The translations under genes were made by a program, and so were the position numbers. Under the pieces are notes generated by a model, which saw nothing but the letters and a program-made list of their open reading frames with translations, made no database searches and was not told the origin of the DNA. Below, piece by piece: positions 25,301-34,077 of a stretch of DNA of 64,000 bases (position 1 is the stretch's first letter; each line of letters starts with the position of its first letter). The DNA lies in NCBI RefSeq assembly GCF_030684215.1, contig NZ_JAUXOV010000073.1, forward strand, positions 158,396-222,395, written 5' to 3'. The stretch is from Pseudotabrizicola sp. Lineage in GTDB: Bacteria; Pseudomonadota; Alphaproteobacteria; Rhodobacterales; Rhodobacteraceae.

Positions 25301-25713
25301 GCCCCTGCGTCAAAGCTCATGCGCAAGTCGGGCAGGGCCAGCAAGGTGCTGCCCGGCCCTTGCAACAGGCGCAGGTCCTCCAGTCGCAGGCGCGGGGTCC
25401 AGTCCTGATCCAGCGTGATCTCGATGGCACCCACCGACACGGCAGCACCGGGCAGCACGTCCTGCAGTGCCGCATTGGCGCGGGTCTCGACCTCGGCCAC
25501 AGTCCAGACTGGCAGACGGATCGGCTTGCCGGTCAGCGCCAGCACCCCCAGCATTGAAAGTGCCGCCACAACCACCAGCACCAAAAGCATCACAAGACCG
25601 GCGCGGCCCGCACGGCGCATGCCAGCTTTGCGGGGCCGGGAGATATCTGCCCCCAGCCCGTCGCCCCGTGCCTCTGCCTGTGCCGGGGTGTCTTGCGCTG
25701 ACATGTCCGTCAT
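22327..25713 (-). CDS. very large AsmA/YhdP-like (DUF3971) membrane-anchored protein
   Basis: 1128 residues. A charged cytoplasmic N-terminus precedes one transmembrane helix (about residues 38-62), and the rest is a long beta-rich periplasmic region. The AsmA-like C-terminus ([24 protein letters not shown]... then [15 protein letters not shown]) and DUF3971-type central repeats suit the YhdP/TamB/AsmA group, which bridges the periplasm and carries phospholipids towards the outer membrane. That role is known for enterobacterial relatives and inferred here. GGAAGGG lies upstream. It is divergent from bcp with 140 bp between starts. Confidence 0.85.
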   Translation of the reverse strand: MTDMSAQDTPAQAEARGDGLGADISRPRKAGMRRAGRAGLVMLLVLVVVAALSMLGVLALTGKPIRLPVWTVAEVETRANAALQDVLPGAAVSVGAIEITLDQDWTPRLRLEDLRLLQGPGSTLLALPDLRMSFDAGAFITERRLRPASLRIIGGAVTLNRRADGSLDLQIGATGQAPPINGLSDLFAQIDRALDTPLLSRLDRIEAEAASLTMIDSRLNRIWTVGDGRITLENREDALAAEVGLSLASESGEPAQALVTLVRPKGQALLRVTAAVEGVAAADIAAQTPVLGVLGVLDAPISGRISAELNNDGLTALSAQMSLGAGALRPDPATPPIGFDGAALSLGYEPARGRVVISDLSIESRTLRVKASGHSYLLGDDGDILTGPLGQRLPSGFLGQVQISGAELDPEGLFDRPLRFSGGAMDARLTLQPFRLEIGQVALIEETGRRLTLAGGVEALTAGWSVALDLALDAIAHDRLLQVWPKGAVPGTREWVGQNVAQGLLTNVKAALRVTPGQEPRLAMGYEFDGAEVTFLRTLPPIRNGRGRSTIENNAYTLVLDGGTVQAPVGGNIDVAGSVFSVPDVTAKPAQAEIRLRSESSLTAALSLLDLPPFGFMTKAGRAPDLGQGRAVVDTQLSLPLVRRVEVKDVAYQVRGQILGLSSDALVPGKTITAEGLTLTADPQGLRIEGPGRIGKVPFDVAFTQGFGPEQQGKSRVAGSVTLSPATVAEFGLGLPQGMVSGSGRAEVVIDLERNAPGRLRLTSDLGGIGLTLPPVGWTKPARSAGRLEVEATLGSVPDITRLSVRGGGLEAEGAITLSAGGGLQTARFATVKLNNWLTGAVTLTGRGAGRAPDVAVTRGTVDLRRFDRPAGADQGSAQAQGALSLSLDRLIVSEGIALTGFRGDFSQRGGLNGSFRASLNGEVPVTGTAVPSRNGIAVRLQSADAGAALRAAGIFASARGGALDLRLTPRAQKGVYDGRAEITRLRVRGANVLAELLSAISVVGLLEQLNGEGIFFSEAEADFIITPQAIEVTRSSAMGASLGVSMAGLYGTQTKRLALQGVVSPIYLVNGIGALLTRRGEGVFGFNYSLGGTSDAPQVQVNPLSILTPGMFREIFRSPAPVLRQGN

Positions 25714-25853
25714 CGCGCCTGTGCCCTTCCGCCGTATACTGGCAACCCGTTTCTCGCCCCTTATCCCAATTGTCTCTTGGGCTTGCCTTTATCTTCGCGG
25801 ATCGGCAACTAAAACGCAAAGGGTCGTGACCCAAAAGGCAAGGAGCCGCTGAA

Positions 25854-26327
25854 ATGACTGCCAAGATCCCCGAGACGGGAACCATCGCCCCTGATTTCAC
25901 CCTGCCGCGTGATGGCGGAGAGGCTGTTACGCTGTCAGCCTTCCGCCCCGGCAAGGTGGTCTTGTACTTCTACCCAAAGGATGACACCTCCGGCTGCACG
26001 CTCGAAGCGCAGGATTTCACCGCGCGCGCCGCCGACTTTGCCGCCGCTGGCACAACTGTCATCGGCATCAGCAAAGACAGCGTAAAGGCCCATGACAAGT
26101 TTTGTAAAAAGTACGGGCTGCAGATCATTCTGGCCAGTGATGAGGAAGGCCAGACCTGTGAAGATTACGGCGTCTGGGCCGAGAAAAGCATGTATGGCAA
26201 GATCTATATGGGCATCGTGCGCGCCACGTTCCTGATCGACGGGTCGGGGCGGATCGCCCGCGTCTGGCCAAAGGTCAAAGTGAAGGGCCATGCCGACGAG
26301 GTGCTGGCCGCAGCATTGGCGCTGTGA
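25854..26327 (+). CDS. bcp: Bcp/PrxQ-type peroxiredoxin
   Basis: 157 residues, thiol-dependent peroxidase of the cytoplasm. The peroxidatic Cys48 lies in KDDTSGCTLEAQDF, where Ser replaces the usual Pro of TPGCT. The resolving Cys found five residues later in E. coli-type Bcp is Gln53 here. Other cysteines (KFCKKYG, QTCEDYG) could serve instead, or the enzyme could be of the 1-Cys kind. Its stop overlaps the next start as TGATG, indicating translational coupling to the DUF455 gene. Confidence 0.95.
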   Translation: MTAKIPETGTIAPDFTLPRDGGEAVTLSAFRPGKVVLYFYPKDDTSGCTLEAQDFTARAADFAAAGTTVIGISKDSVKAHDKFCKKYGLQIILASDEEGQTCEDYGVWAEKSMYGKIYMGIVRATFLIDGSGRIARVWPKVKVKGHADEVLAAALAL

Positions 26328-27148
26328 TGGCAAGCCTTGCCGAACGCGCAGTGCAGGTGCTGACCACCGCAGACGGCCGCGCAAAATGCGCGCTGTCGCG
26401 TGCGCATGCTGCCGAATGGATGGCGTCGCGCGCCGCCGGCTCCCCGCTGCCGATCGGCAAGGCGACCCCGCCCGATGCGCCCGCCCGCCCCGAGCGGCCA
26501 GAACTTCTGGACCCGCGCGATGTGCCGCGCCGCCGTCCCGGATCGCCCACCGGGCGCGCAGCGCTTCTGCATGCGGTGGCGCATATCGAACTGAACGCGG
26601 TTGATCTGCACTGGGATATCGTCGCACGATTTACCGATCATCCGATGCCCTTGGGTTTTTACGATGACTGGGTGAAGGCAGCAGATGAAGAATCAAAGCA
26701 TTTCAACCTGATGGCTGATTGTCTTGAAGCACTTGGCAGCCATTACGGCGCCATGCCCGCCCATGCCGGGATGTGGCGCGCGGCAAGCGACACCGCCACC
26801 GATCTGCATGGACGTCTGGCCGTTGTGCCCATGGTGCTGGAGGCACGGGGTTTGGACGTGACGCCGGGTATGATAGATCTTTTCCGCAAAGCCGGAGAGG
26901 CCGGGCCGGTGGCGGCACTAGAGGTGATCTATGCCGAAGAAGTCAGCCATGTTGCCTATGGCTCCAAATGGTTCAACTGGCTGTGCGGGCGCGAAGGATC
27001 AGACCCGAAAGAGGTGTTTCACCGGCTGGTGCGCCATTACTTTCACGGTACGCTCAAACCCCCGTTCAATGAAGAAAAACGCGCCGATGCGGGCCTGCCT
27101 CCGGATTTTTACTGGCCCCTGACCGAAACCGCGCCCGACCCTGCGTGA
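26327..27148 (+). CDS. DUF455 ferritin-like protein
   Basis: 273 residues from the ATG at 26327, overlapping the bcp stop by one base. The central four-helix region shows paired di-metal motifs, including AHIELNAVDLHWD, DEESKHFNLM and EVIYAEEVSHVAYG, typical of ferritin-like di-iron proteins of the DUF455/MiaE-related type. The activity is unknown. Coupling with a peroxiredoxin hints at a role in oxidative or iron metabolism (inference). Confidence 0.88.
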   Translation: MASLAERAVQVLTTADGRAKCALSRAHAAEWMASRAAGSPLPIGKATPPDAPARPERPELLDPRDVPRRRPGSPTGRAALLHAVAHIELNAVDLHWDIVARFTDHPMPLGFYDDWVKAADEESKHFNLMADCLEALGSHYGAMPAHAGMWRAASDTATDLHGRLAVVPMVLEARGLDVTPGMIDLFRKAGEAGPVAALEVIYAEEVSHVAYGSKWFNWLCGREGSDPKEVFHRLVRHYFHGTLKPPFNEEKRADAGLPPDFYWPLTETAPDPA

Positions 27149-27163
27149 AATCAGCCAAGGCAA

Positions 27164-27206
27164 ATCGGCGGGAACTCGCCGATCTATCCCGGCGAACGGC
27201 GGGATA
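27164..27206 (+). terminator. two tandem hairpins after the bcp-DUF455 operon
   Basis: ATCGGCG/CGCCGAT (27164-27170, 27177-27183) and TATCCCG/CGGGATA (27185-27191, 27200-27206), both perfect 7-bp stems directly in series. There is no U-tract. Confidence 0.5.
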
Positions 27207-27330
27207 ACGGCAGGCTGCGGTCAAAATTGTTGCGATATCGTAAAGCGATGGCTAATCAGAAGGCGCTTGCCCCCCGCATGGGAGGTGCGGGCATTCGCCC
27301 TTCCCGTGTCTTACGAACGGAACGCCAGCA

Positions 27331-28671
27331 GTGCTCACGCGACTAACCTATCGCATCAATCTTGGACTTGAGCGGTATTTTCCCGAACAACGTCTGTTTC
27401 TGAAATCTGACACCGAAACCCGCTTTATCCGTCTTCGCCCGACCACGCAGGCCGTGGCCATGGCGGGGGGAGCGGTTGTGCTGGGCTGGACCATTCTGGC
27501 CACCGCGATCATCTTGATGGATTCGATCAGCGCCGGATCAGGCCGCGATCAGGCGCAACGCCAGCAGATGCTTTACGAACAACGCCTGAACGCCCTGAGC
27601 CAAGACCGCGACGCCCGCGCCGATGAGGCGGCAGGCGCACAGGAACGGTTCAACCTTGCGCTGCAACAGGTCGCCGAAATGCAGGGCCGCCTGCTGGCAT
27701 CAGAAGACAGCCGCCGCGAGCTGGAAACCGGGATCGACGTGATCCAGAACACCCTGCGCCGCACCATCAAGGAACGCGACGAGGCCCGCGCACATGCCGA
27801 GGCCGCAGGTGTCGCGCAAGTCGCGGAAAACGGCACCACCAAATCAGACGCAGGACGTGCCAAGGATGCGATGGCCACGGTGGATATTCTGGCTGGTGCC
27901 TTGTCCGCCACCGCGCAAGAGCGCGATGTGATGGAAGGTGCCGCCGCCAAATCCGCCGAACGTGTCGAAACTGTGCTGGCCGAGAAAAAGGCCCTGCAAA
28001 CCCGCAACAACGAGATTTTTGCCAAGCTGGAAGAAGCTGTCAGCGTTTCCATGGAGCCGCTGGACAAGATGTTCCGCGCGGCAGGCATGTCGCCCGATGA
28101 CCTGCTGAACCAGGTGCGGCGCGGCTATTCCGGTCAGGGTGGGCCGCTGACCCCGCTTTCGGTGTCGACCAAAGGCTCCGTCTCCAACCCGGACGAGCAG
28201 CGCGCGAATGCGATTCTGCAGGGGCTGGACCGGATGAACCTGTATCGTCTCGCCGCATTCAAAGCGCCCTTTGCGATGCCCGTCAAAGGCAACTTCCGCT
28301 GGACCAGTGGCTTTGGCACCCGCAACGACCCAAAAGGTATGGGGCGGCGGATGCATGAAGGCACAGATATGGCCGGGGCTTACGGTCTGCCGATTCTGTC
28401 CACCGCCGATGGTGTGGTGACAGATGCGGGCTGGTCGTCGGGTTATGGCCGTCTGGTGAAGATCCGGCATGAATTCGGAATCGAAACGCGCTATGCTCAC
28501 TTGTCTGCGATCCGCGTAAAGGTTGGCGATAGGGTATCGCGTGGCGACCGGATCGGTGATATGGGCAATTCGGGTCGGTCCACCGGAACCCACCTCCATT
28601 ACGAAATCCGCATCGGCGGCAGAGCCGTGAACCCGATGACCTTCATAAAGGCAGCGAACCATGTTTTCTAA
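27331..28671 (+). CDS. M23 (LytM) peptidase with N-terminal membrane anchor and coiled coil
   Basis: 446 residues with a GTG start. A short cytoplasmic N-terminus is followed by one transmembrane helix (about 40-64) and a long coiled coil (about 70-240, rich in Glu/Arg/Ala/Gln). The C-terminal LytM domain has zinc ligands in HEGTDMAG and HLHYE and is apparently intact. It should cut peptidoglycan cross-links or stems in the periplasm. It overlaps the bactofilin gene by 11 bp; M23-bactofilin pairs shape cells in other bacteria (the H. pylori and Caulobacter systems). Confidence 0.93.
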   Translation: MLTRLTYRINLGLERYFPEQRLFLKSDTETRFIRLRPTTQAVAMAGGAVVLGWTILATAIILMDSISAGSGRDQAQRQQMLYEQRLNALSQDRDARADEAAGAQERFNLALQQVAEMQGRLLASEDSRRELETGIDVIQNTLRRTIKERDEARAHAEAAGVAQVAENGTTKSDAGRAKDAMATVDILAGALSATAQERDVMEGAAAKSAERVETVLAEKKALQTRNNEIFAKLEEAVSVSMEPLDKMFRAAGMSPDDLLNQVRRGYSGQGGPLTPLSVSTKGSVSNPDEQRANAILQGLDRMNLYRLAAFKAPFAMPVKGNFRWTSGFGTRNDPKGMGRRMHEGTDMAGAYGLPILSTADGVVTDAGWSSGYGRLVKIRHEFGIETRYAHLSAIRVKVGDRVSRGDRIGDMGNSGRSTGTHLHYEIRIGGRAVNPMTFIKAANHVF

Positions 28672-29194
28672 GAGCCGAATCAATGAACCCGGGCCGAAGG
28701 CAGACGACAAGTCCAAGGCCCCCGAAACCCAGGCTTCGAAACCGAACATGGACTTCACGCCATCAGCCCCGAAGGGCAAAGTTAACGCATCCGTCCTGTC
28801 CTCTGATCTCACGATCGTGGGCAACCTGCGTACCACCGGCGACATTCAGGTCGAAGGCACGGTCGAGGGTGACATTCGCGCCCATCTGCTGACCGTGGGC
28901 GAAAGCGCCACGATCCGCGGCGAAATCGTGGCCGATGATATTGTGGTCAATGGCCGGGTGATTGGCCGGGTGCGCGGGCTCAAGGTCCGCCTGACCGCGA
29001 CTGCGCGGGTTGAGGGTGATATCATCCACAAGACCATCGCGATTGAATCCGGTGCCCATTTTGAAGGCTCGGTTCAGCGTCAGGAAGACCCGCTGGCACA
29101 AGGCCGTATCTCGGCCCCTATCGCACAGCCACAACTGGCCCCACCGAACGCCGCAACTGCGGTTCCGGCTCCAAAGCCAGCCGACGGCGTCTAA
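28661..29194 (+). CDS. bactofilin
   Basis: 177 residues. A disordered N-terminus (about 1-40) precedes the central beta-helical bactofilin domain (about 43-140, with repeating hydrophobic pattern such as VEGTVEGDIRAHLLTVGESA) and a Pro/Ala-rich tail. It forms non-polar filaments beneath the membrane that position cell-wall enzymes. The overlap with the M23 peptidase gene strongly implies joint function. A rho-independent terminator follows at once. Confidence 0.94.
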   Translation: MFSKSRINEPGPKADDKSKAPETQASKPNMDFTPSAPKGKVNASVLSSDLTIVGNLRTTGDIQVEGTVEGDIRAHLLTVGESATIRGEIVADDIVVNGRVIGRVRGLKVRLTATARVEGDIIHKTIAIESGAHFEGSVQRQEDPLAQGRISAPIAQPQLAPPNAATAVPAPKPADGV

Positions 29195-29220
29195 GACCCG
29201 TCACCACGGCCCCAGACACA

Positions 29221-29250
29221 AAGGCGCGCCCCATAACGGGCGCGCCTTTT
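29221..29250 (+). terminator. rho-independent terminator after bactofilin
   Basis: Stem AAGGCGCGCCC/GGGCGCGCCTT with a 6-base loop CATAAC, then TTTT. Its symmetric A/T flanks let it also serve the convergent DUF2189 gene. Confidence 0.85.
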
Positions 29251-29289
29251 GCATGTTCCCCGATGGCTTCCCCAGTTTAGGCCACGCTG

Positions 29290-30075
29290 TCAGTCAAAGG
29301 CCAGTGCGCGGCGATACAGATGCCATGTCGCATGGCCCAGCACCGGCAGCACCACAAGCAGCCCCAGAAACCCCAGTGCCATGCCTGCAAACAACAGCGC
29401 CGAAATCACCAGCCCCCAGACCAGCATCGTCCCTGGGTTTTGCGTAACAACCGCAAAACTGGTGATCATCGCGGTGATGAAATCCACTTCACGGTCCAGA
29501 AGATACGGCAGGCTGACCACCGTCAACGCAAACAGCGTGCCCGCAAAGGCGGCCCCGACACTCGTGCCAACCACCAGCATCATCATGCCCTGAGCCGTCT
29601 GAAACACCGCAAAACTGCTGGAGATATTGGTCATCGTGGCATTGCCAAGAAACACGGCAAAGATCATGTGGCCCAGAAAATTCCAGAACAGGAAAAACAC
29701 CACCACCACCGCCGCCATCGACGGGATCTGACGATCCTTCTGGGAGAAAATCACCCCGGCGACCCCGGCAAGATCCAGTGGCTCCCCGGCCTCCAGTCGC
29801 CGTGATACCTCATAGAACCCGCAGGCGATGAACGGACCCAGAATGGGGAAACCTGCCCCGGCGATGATGGTCCACCACACCTGCCCCTTGGCCAGCAGCG
29901 CATAGGTGATCAGCCAGCCCGCCGCGACATAGACGGATGAAAACATCACCCCATAGAGCGGTGCGGCCAGAAAATCACGCCAGCCGGCGGAAAGCGCGGC
30001 CCGCAGGTCTGACAGGTCCAGTTCCATGATTTCGCTGGCTGGATTTGCTCCGACCTGCTTTTCACTCGCGCTCAT
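29290..30075 (-). CDS. DUF2189 multi-pass membrane protein
   Basis: 261 residues from the ATG at 30075, which has GGGAGG upstream. About six hydrophobic helices start near residue 50 after a soluble N-terminus (LSDLRAALSAGWRDF). The pattern PILGPFIACGFYEVSRRLE is the DUF2189 signature. No function is known. Alone on its strand, convergent with bactofilin. Confidence 0.88.
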   Translation of the reverse strand: MSASEKQVGANPASEIMELDLSDLRAALSAGWRDFLAAPLYGVMFSSVYVAAGWLITYALLAKGQVWWTIIAGAGFPILGPFIACGFYEVSRRLEAGEPLDLAGVAGVIFSQKDRQIPSMAAVVVVFFLFWNFLGHMIFAVFLGNATMTNISSSFAVFQTAQGMMMLVVGTSVGAAFAGTLFALTVVSLPYLLDREVDFITAMITSFAVVTQNPGTMLVWGLVISALLFAGMALGFLGLLVVLPVLGHATWHLYRRALAFD

Positions 30076-30159
30076 AAAGCCTCCCATGTTCTGGTCAGGC
30101 TACGCGCAAACGATGGCTTGCTCAAAGATGTATTTCAGCTTTGGAATATATCCGCAGGC

Positions 30160-31284
30160 TTATTCAGCATTAGCCTCGGCGCGGCTTTTGCCCGACACAT
30201 CCAGCGCCAGCGTGGCGGCCATGAACTGATCGAGGTCGCCATCCAGCACGCCACTGGTGTCTGACGTCTCAACACTGGTGCGCAGGTCTTTGACCATCTG
30301 GTAGGGCTGCAGGACATAAGACCGGATCTGGTTGCCCCAGCCCGCCTCGCCCTTATTGTCATAAGCCGCGTTGATCGCGGCGTTCCGCTTGTCCAGCTCA
30401 ATCTGATACAAGCGCGAGCGCAACGCGTTCATACAGATTTCCCGGTTCTGGTGCTGCGACTTCATGCTGGAGGTGACCACGATATTGGTCGGCAAGTGGG
30501 TGATCCGCACCGCCGAGTCGGTGGTGTTGACGTGCTGCCCGCCCGCACCGGATGACCGATAGGTATCGATGCGAATATCGCGGTCGGGAATGTCGATCTC
30601 GATATTCTCATCCACCACCGGGTAGACCCAGACCGACGAAAAAGACGTGTGACGACGTGCGGCGCTGTCATAGGGGCTGATCCGCACAAGACGATGCACA
30701 CCCGATTCCGACTTCAGCCAGCCATAGGCATTGTGGCCGGAAATCTTGTAAGACACCGACCGGATGCCCGCTTCTTCGCCAGCGGTTTCGGACTGCATCT
30801 CAACCTTGTAGCCCTTTTTCTCGGCCCAACGGACATACATCCGCGCCAGCATCGACGCCCAGTCACAAGATTCTGTGCCACCAGCGCCTGCGTTGACCTC
30901 CAGGAACGTATCATTGCTGTCGGCCTCACCATCCAGCAGCGCCTCCAGTTCTTTGGCGGCAGCCAGCTTGGTCAGATCGCGTAAGGCGGTCTCGGCCTCG
31001 GTCACGATCTCGGCGTCACCCTCGGCCTCCCCCATTTCGATCAGCTCGACGTTGTCGCTCAGCCCCGATGAGATCAGGTCATAGGTCGAAATCGACTCCA
31101 TCAACGCCTGACGCTCTTTCATCAGCTTTTGCGCCTTGGCCGGATCGTTCCACAGGTTCGGATCTTCGATCATCGCGTTGAATTCTTCCAACCGATGCGG
31201 CGCGGTTTCCCGGTCCATCCGCTGGGACAGAAGCTTGAGCGATTTCTCAACGGCGGCAATATTGTTCTGCGTCTCGGCGCGCAT
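30160..31284 (-). CDS. prfB: peptide chain release factor 2
   Basis: 374 residues. It recognises UGA/UAA stop codons and releases the peptide. The GGQ catalytic motif is at residues 248-250 ([17 protein letters not shown]). The stop-codon-reading tripeptide is SPY (203-205, [15 protein letters not shown]) instead of the classical SPF. The reading frame is continuous: no internal TGA or programmed +1 frameshift like that of E. coli prfB. It lies downstream of the PBP1A gene with 95 bp between. Confidence 0.97.
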   Translation of the reverse strand: MRAETQNNIAAVEKSLKLLSQRMDRETAPHRLEEFNAMIEDPNLWNDPAKAQKLMKERQALMESISTYDLISSGLSDNVELIEMGEAEGDAEIVTEAETALRDLTKLAAAKELEALLDGEADSNDTFLEVNAGAGGTESCDWASMLARMYVRWAEKKGYKVEMQSETAGEEAGIRSVSYKISGHNAYGWLKSESGVHRLVRISPYDSAARRHTSFSSVWVYPVVDENIEIDIPDRDIRIDTYRSSGAGGQHVNTTDSAVRITHLPTNIVVTSSMKSQHQNREICMNALRSRLYQIELDKRNAAINAAYDNKGEAGWGNQIRSYVLQPYQMVKDLRTSVETSDTSGVLDGDLDQFMAATLALDVSGKSRAEANAE

Positions 31285-31335
31285 GGGTCTTGATCCTTCG
31301 GGCTGATGCCCGGCACATAGCGAAAAGGGCGCGGC

Positions 31336-31359
31336 GCGGCAAGGGTCCGCCCCTGCCGC
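31336..31359 (-). terminator. hairpin after the PBP1A gene
   Basis: GCGGC(A)AGGG/CCCTGCCGC stem with one bulged base, 20 bp past the mrcA stop in the minus-strand direction, with CCCTTTTC following. Possibly a leaky terminator before prfB. Confidence 0.45.
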
Positions 31360-31379
31360 AGCCGCGCCCCGCTTGCTGG

Positions 31380-33971
31380 TTAATACAATCCGCCCGAACT
31401 GAGCGTGCCAAAATCGGCCTTGGCCGGCACCGATTTGCGCTCGCCCGTGGCCGTGGTTACTGTTGCAGCACTGCCGCCCCGGTCGGTCTCGCCATAAGCG
31501 AACAACGGCAGGTTGCCCCCCATCTGGAAGCCACCATCCACCATCGCGCCCAGACCAAAGATCGGCTCTTCGCCTTCACGGAAGTATTCGGCCACCACAT
31601 TGTCGCCCTTGGCCCCATCGCCAAGACGTGCGCCGCTGAAGCGGTCGATGTTGATAAAATAGCCCCCCGGTGGCACTTTGAACTTGGCGCCGCCGTATTT
31701 CTTGATCGCCGTGCGCATGAACTGTTCAAACACCGGGCCGCAGAATCCCCCGCCCGACGCACCATTCATGGTGCGTGGCTGGTCATAGCCGATGTAGCAT
31801 CCAGCCACGATGTTGCTGGTATATCCGACAAACCACACGTCCTTGGCGTCATTGGTCGTTCCGGTCTTGCCCGCCACCGGCACTGGCAGGTTAATCCCCC
31901 GTGCGGTGCCGCGTTTGACCACACCCTCCATCATCGAGGTCAGCTGATAGGCGGTGATCGCATCCATCACCCGTTCGCGCTTTGACGTCAGGCGCAAGGC
32001 GTCGCCGGGGTTCAGGCTGGCAAGCTGGCAATCTTCGCAGATCCGCTGGTCGTGGCGATAGACAGTGCGGCCATATCGGTCCTGCACCCGGTCCACGAGG
32101 GTTGGCTCTACCCGCTCGCCGCCATTGGCGAACATGGCATACGCCGCCACCATCTTGAACAGCGTGGTTTCCTGTGACCCGAGCGAGTTTGCCAAAAACG
32201 CGTTCATCCGGTCATAGACCCCAAAGCGTTCGGCATAGCCTGCCACGGTATCCATGCCGATTTCCTCGGCAATCCGCACCGTCATCAGGTTGCGCGACTG
32301 CTCGATCCCGGTGCGGATCGTGGTGGGGCCGTAGAACTTGTTCGACGCGTTCTTGGGCCGCCACAGACCTTGCGGCGTGTTCACCTCAATCGGCGCGTCA
32401 ACCACGATTGTGGCGGGGGTAAAACCAGAATCCAGCGCTGCCGCATAGACAAACGGCTTGAAGCTGGAGCCGGGCTGGCGCGTGGCCTGTGTGGCCCGGT
32501 TGAACACCGAGTCCTGATACGAAAAGCCACCCTGCATCGCCAGAACGCGCCCGGTCACAACGTCCATCGCCATGAACCCGCCCTGCACCTCTGGCACCTG
32601 CCGCAACGACCAGCGCACAAAGCTGCCGTCACCATCCTTGGTCACCGCGCGCACCAGCACCACATCGCCCACCGAGACCAGATCGCTGGCCCGCTGCGCC
32701 CTTGGCCCCAGGCGCCCGTTTTCCTGCCGCTTGCGCGCCCATGTCACGTCATCGGCGGGGATGAAATGGCCATCTGCGTCTTCTGGCTGGCCCTCAATCC
32801 CGATCCGCGCCGCGCGCTCGCCGGTTTCCAGCACCACCGCAGGGAACCAGCCGTCCACATCGCGCGGCACCTCCACCTCGGCCAAAGCCGTGCGCCAGTT
32901 TTCCTCGGATGTCAGCTGATCGACCGGCACCGTCTTGCCCGTGCCACGCCAGACGCCCTGCCCCCGGTCATAACGCTCCAGCCCCCGACGCAAGGCAGCA
33001 GCTGCGGCATCCTGCAATTCCGGGTCAGCGGTCGCGCGGATCGACAGGCCCCCGCCAAAGAACTCCTCTTCGCCAAAGGTGCCCGACAGCTGGCGACGGA
33101 TTTCATCGGTAAAGTAATCGCGCGGCGGCAAAGCATCGCGGAACGCCGGAAAATCGCCGTTCTGCACAGATTTCAACGGCAAAACCCGCTCTGCATCATA
33201 GGTGGCCTGATCAATATAGCCGTTCTGCCACATCTCGCGCAGCACATAATTCCGGCGTTGCGTCACGCGCTCCTTGGCGCGAACAGGGTGGTATTGGCTG
33301 GGAGCCTGCGGCATCGAGGCCAGCATGGCGGCCTCATGCGGGGCCAGATCAGTCAGCGGCTTGTTGAAATAGGTCTGCGACGCTGCGGCGACGCCATAGC
33401 TGTTCTGCCCAAGGAAGATCTCGTTCATGTATAGCTCAAGAATCTTGTCCTTGCTCAGCGTTTCCTCCAACCGGCTGGCAAGGATCAACTCCTTGATCTT
33501 GCGCTCACCGGTCTTGTCGCTCGACAGAAGAAAGTTCTTCATCACCTGCTGGGTGATGGTCGACGCCCCGCGCAGGTTTTCGCCCCGGCTGACCACCGCA
33601 TCGCGCAAGGCCGATGCCATGCCCGTCACATCATAGCCACTGTGGGTGTAGAAATTCTTGTCCTCGGCGCTAATGAACGCCTGTTTAACCAGATCTGGAA
33701 TTTCCTCAACCGCCACGAACAGCCGCCGTTCCTTGGCAAATTCATCAATGATCTGCCCCTCACCGGAATAGATTCGGCTGATCGTGGGCGGCGTGTATTG
33801 CGCCAGGCGCTCGTGGCTCGGCAAGTCACGGGAATACATATAGAAAATCGCACCAACCGACAGGGCTGCAAACAGCAACCCCATCGTGATCATAGTGAAT
33901 ATCCCACCAAAGAATGAGCCTATAAAGCGGATCAACCGATAACTCCCGTATCTTCTGCGCGCCTTATACAT
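31380..33971 (-). CDS. mrcA: penicillin-binding protein 1A (bifunctional glycosyltransferase/transpeptidase)
   Basis: 863 residues from the ATG at 33971. An N-terminal cytoplasmic tail and signal anchor (about 14-40) precede a GT51 glycosyltransferase domain with EDKNFYTHSG and GASTITQQVMKNFLL. A linker/OB-like segment follows, then the transpeptidase domain with SSFKPF (SxxK serine), SRN and KTGTTND. It polymerises and cross-links peptidoglycan in the periplasm. It is immediately downstream of the amidase gene, giving a cell-wall pair. Confidence 0.96.
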   Translation of the reverse strand: MYKARRRYGSYRLIRFIGSFFGGIFTMITMGLLFAALSVGAIFYMYSRDLPSHERLAQYTPPTISRIYSGEGQIIDEFAKERRLFVAVEEIPDLVKQAFISAEDKNFYTHSGYDVTGMASALRDAVVSRGENLRGASTITQQVMKNFLLSSDKTGERKIKELILASRLEETLSKDKILELYMNEIFLGQNSYGVAAASQTYFNKPLTDLAPHEAAMLASMPQAPSQYHPVRAKERVTQRRNYVLREMWQNGYIDQATYDAERVLPLKSVQNGDFPAFRDALPPRDYFTDEIRRQLSGTFGEEEFFGGGLSIRATADPELQDAAAAALRRGLERYDRGQGVWRGTGKTVPVDQLTSEENWRTALAEVEVPRDVDGWFPAVVLETGERAARIGIEGQPEDADGHFIPADDVTWARKRQENGRLGPRAQRASDLVSVGDVVLVRAVTKDGDGSFVRWSLRQVPEVQGGFMAMDVVTGRVLAMQGGFSYQDSVFNRATQATRQPGSSFKPFVYAAALDSGFTPATIVVDAPIEVNTPQGLWRPKNASNKFYGPTTIRTGIEQSRNLMTVRIAEEIGMDTVAGYAERFGVYDRMNAFLANSLGSQETTLFKMVAAYAMFANGGERVEPTLVDRVQDRYGRTVYRHDQRICEDCQLASLNPGDALRLTSKRERVMDAITAYQLTSMMEGVVKRGTARGINLPVPVAGKTGTTNDAKDVWFVGYTSNIVAGCYIGYDQPRTMNGASGGGFCGPVFEQFMRTAIKKYGGAKFKVPPGGYFINIDRFSGARLGDGAKGDNVVAEYFREGEEPIFGLGAMVDGGFQMGGNLPLFAYGETDRGGSAATVTTATGERKSVPAKADFGTLSSGGLY

Positions 33972-34041
33972 GCCAAGGCCGCCCCGGTCAAAACGAACGC
34001 CCCGGCACAAGCGCCGGCTCGCGCAAACGTCACCAGCCCCC

Positions 34042-34059
34042 GCACGCGTCTGCGCGTGC
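34042..34059. other. perfect hairpin between amidase and PBP1A genes
   Basis: GCACGCG-TCTG-CGCGTGC, a 7-bp stem with a 4-base loop in the 106-bp gap between the two genes. Possibly an attenuator or processing site; no U-tract. Confidence 0.4.
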
Positions 34060-34077
34060 AAGTTGTTCGCAGACGGA

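Noticed and set aside
30160-31284. Programmed frameshift in prfB
   Set aside because: The frame is continuous from the ATG; there is no internal TGA near codon 26.
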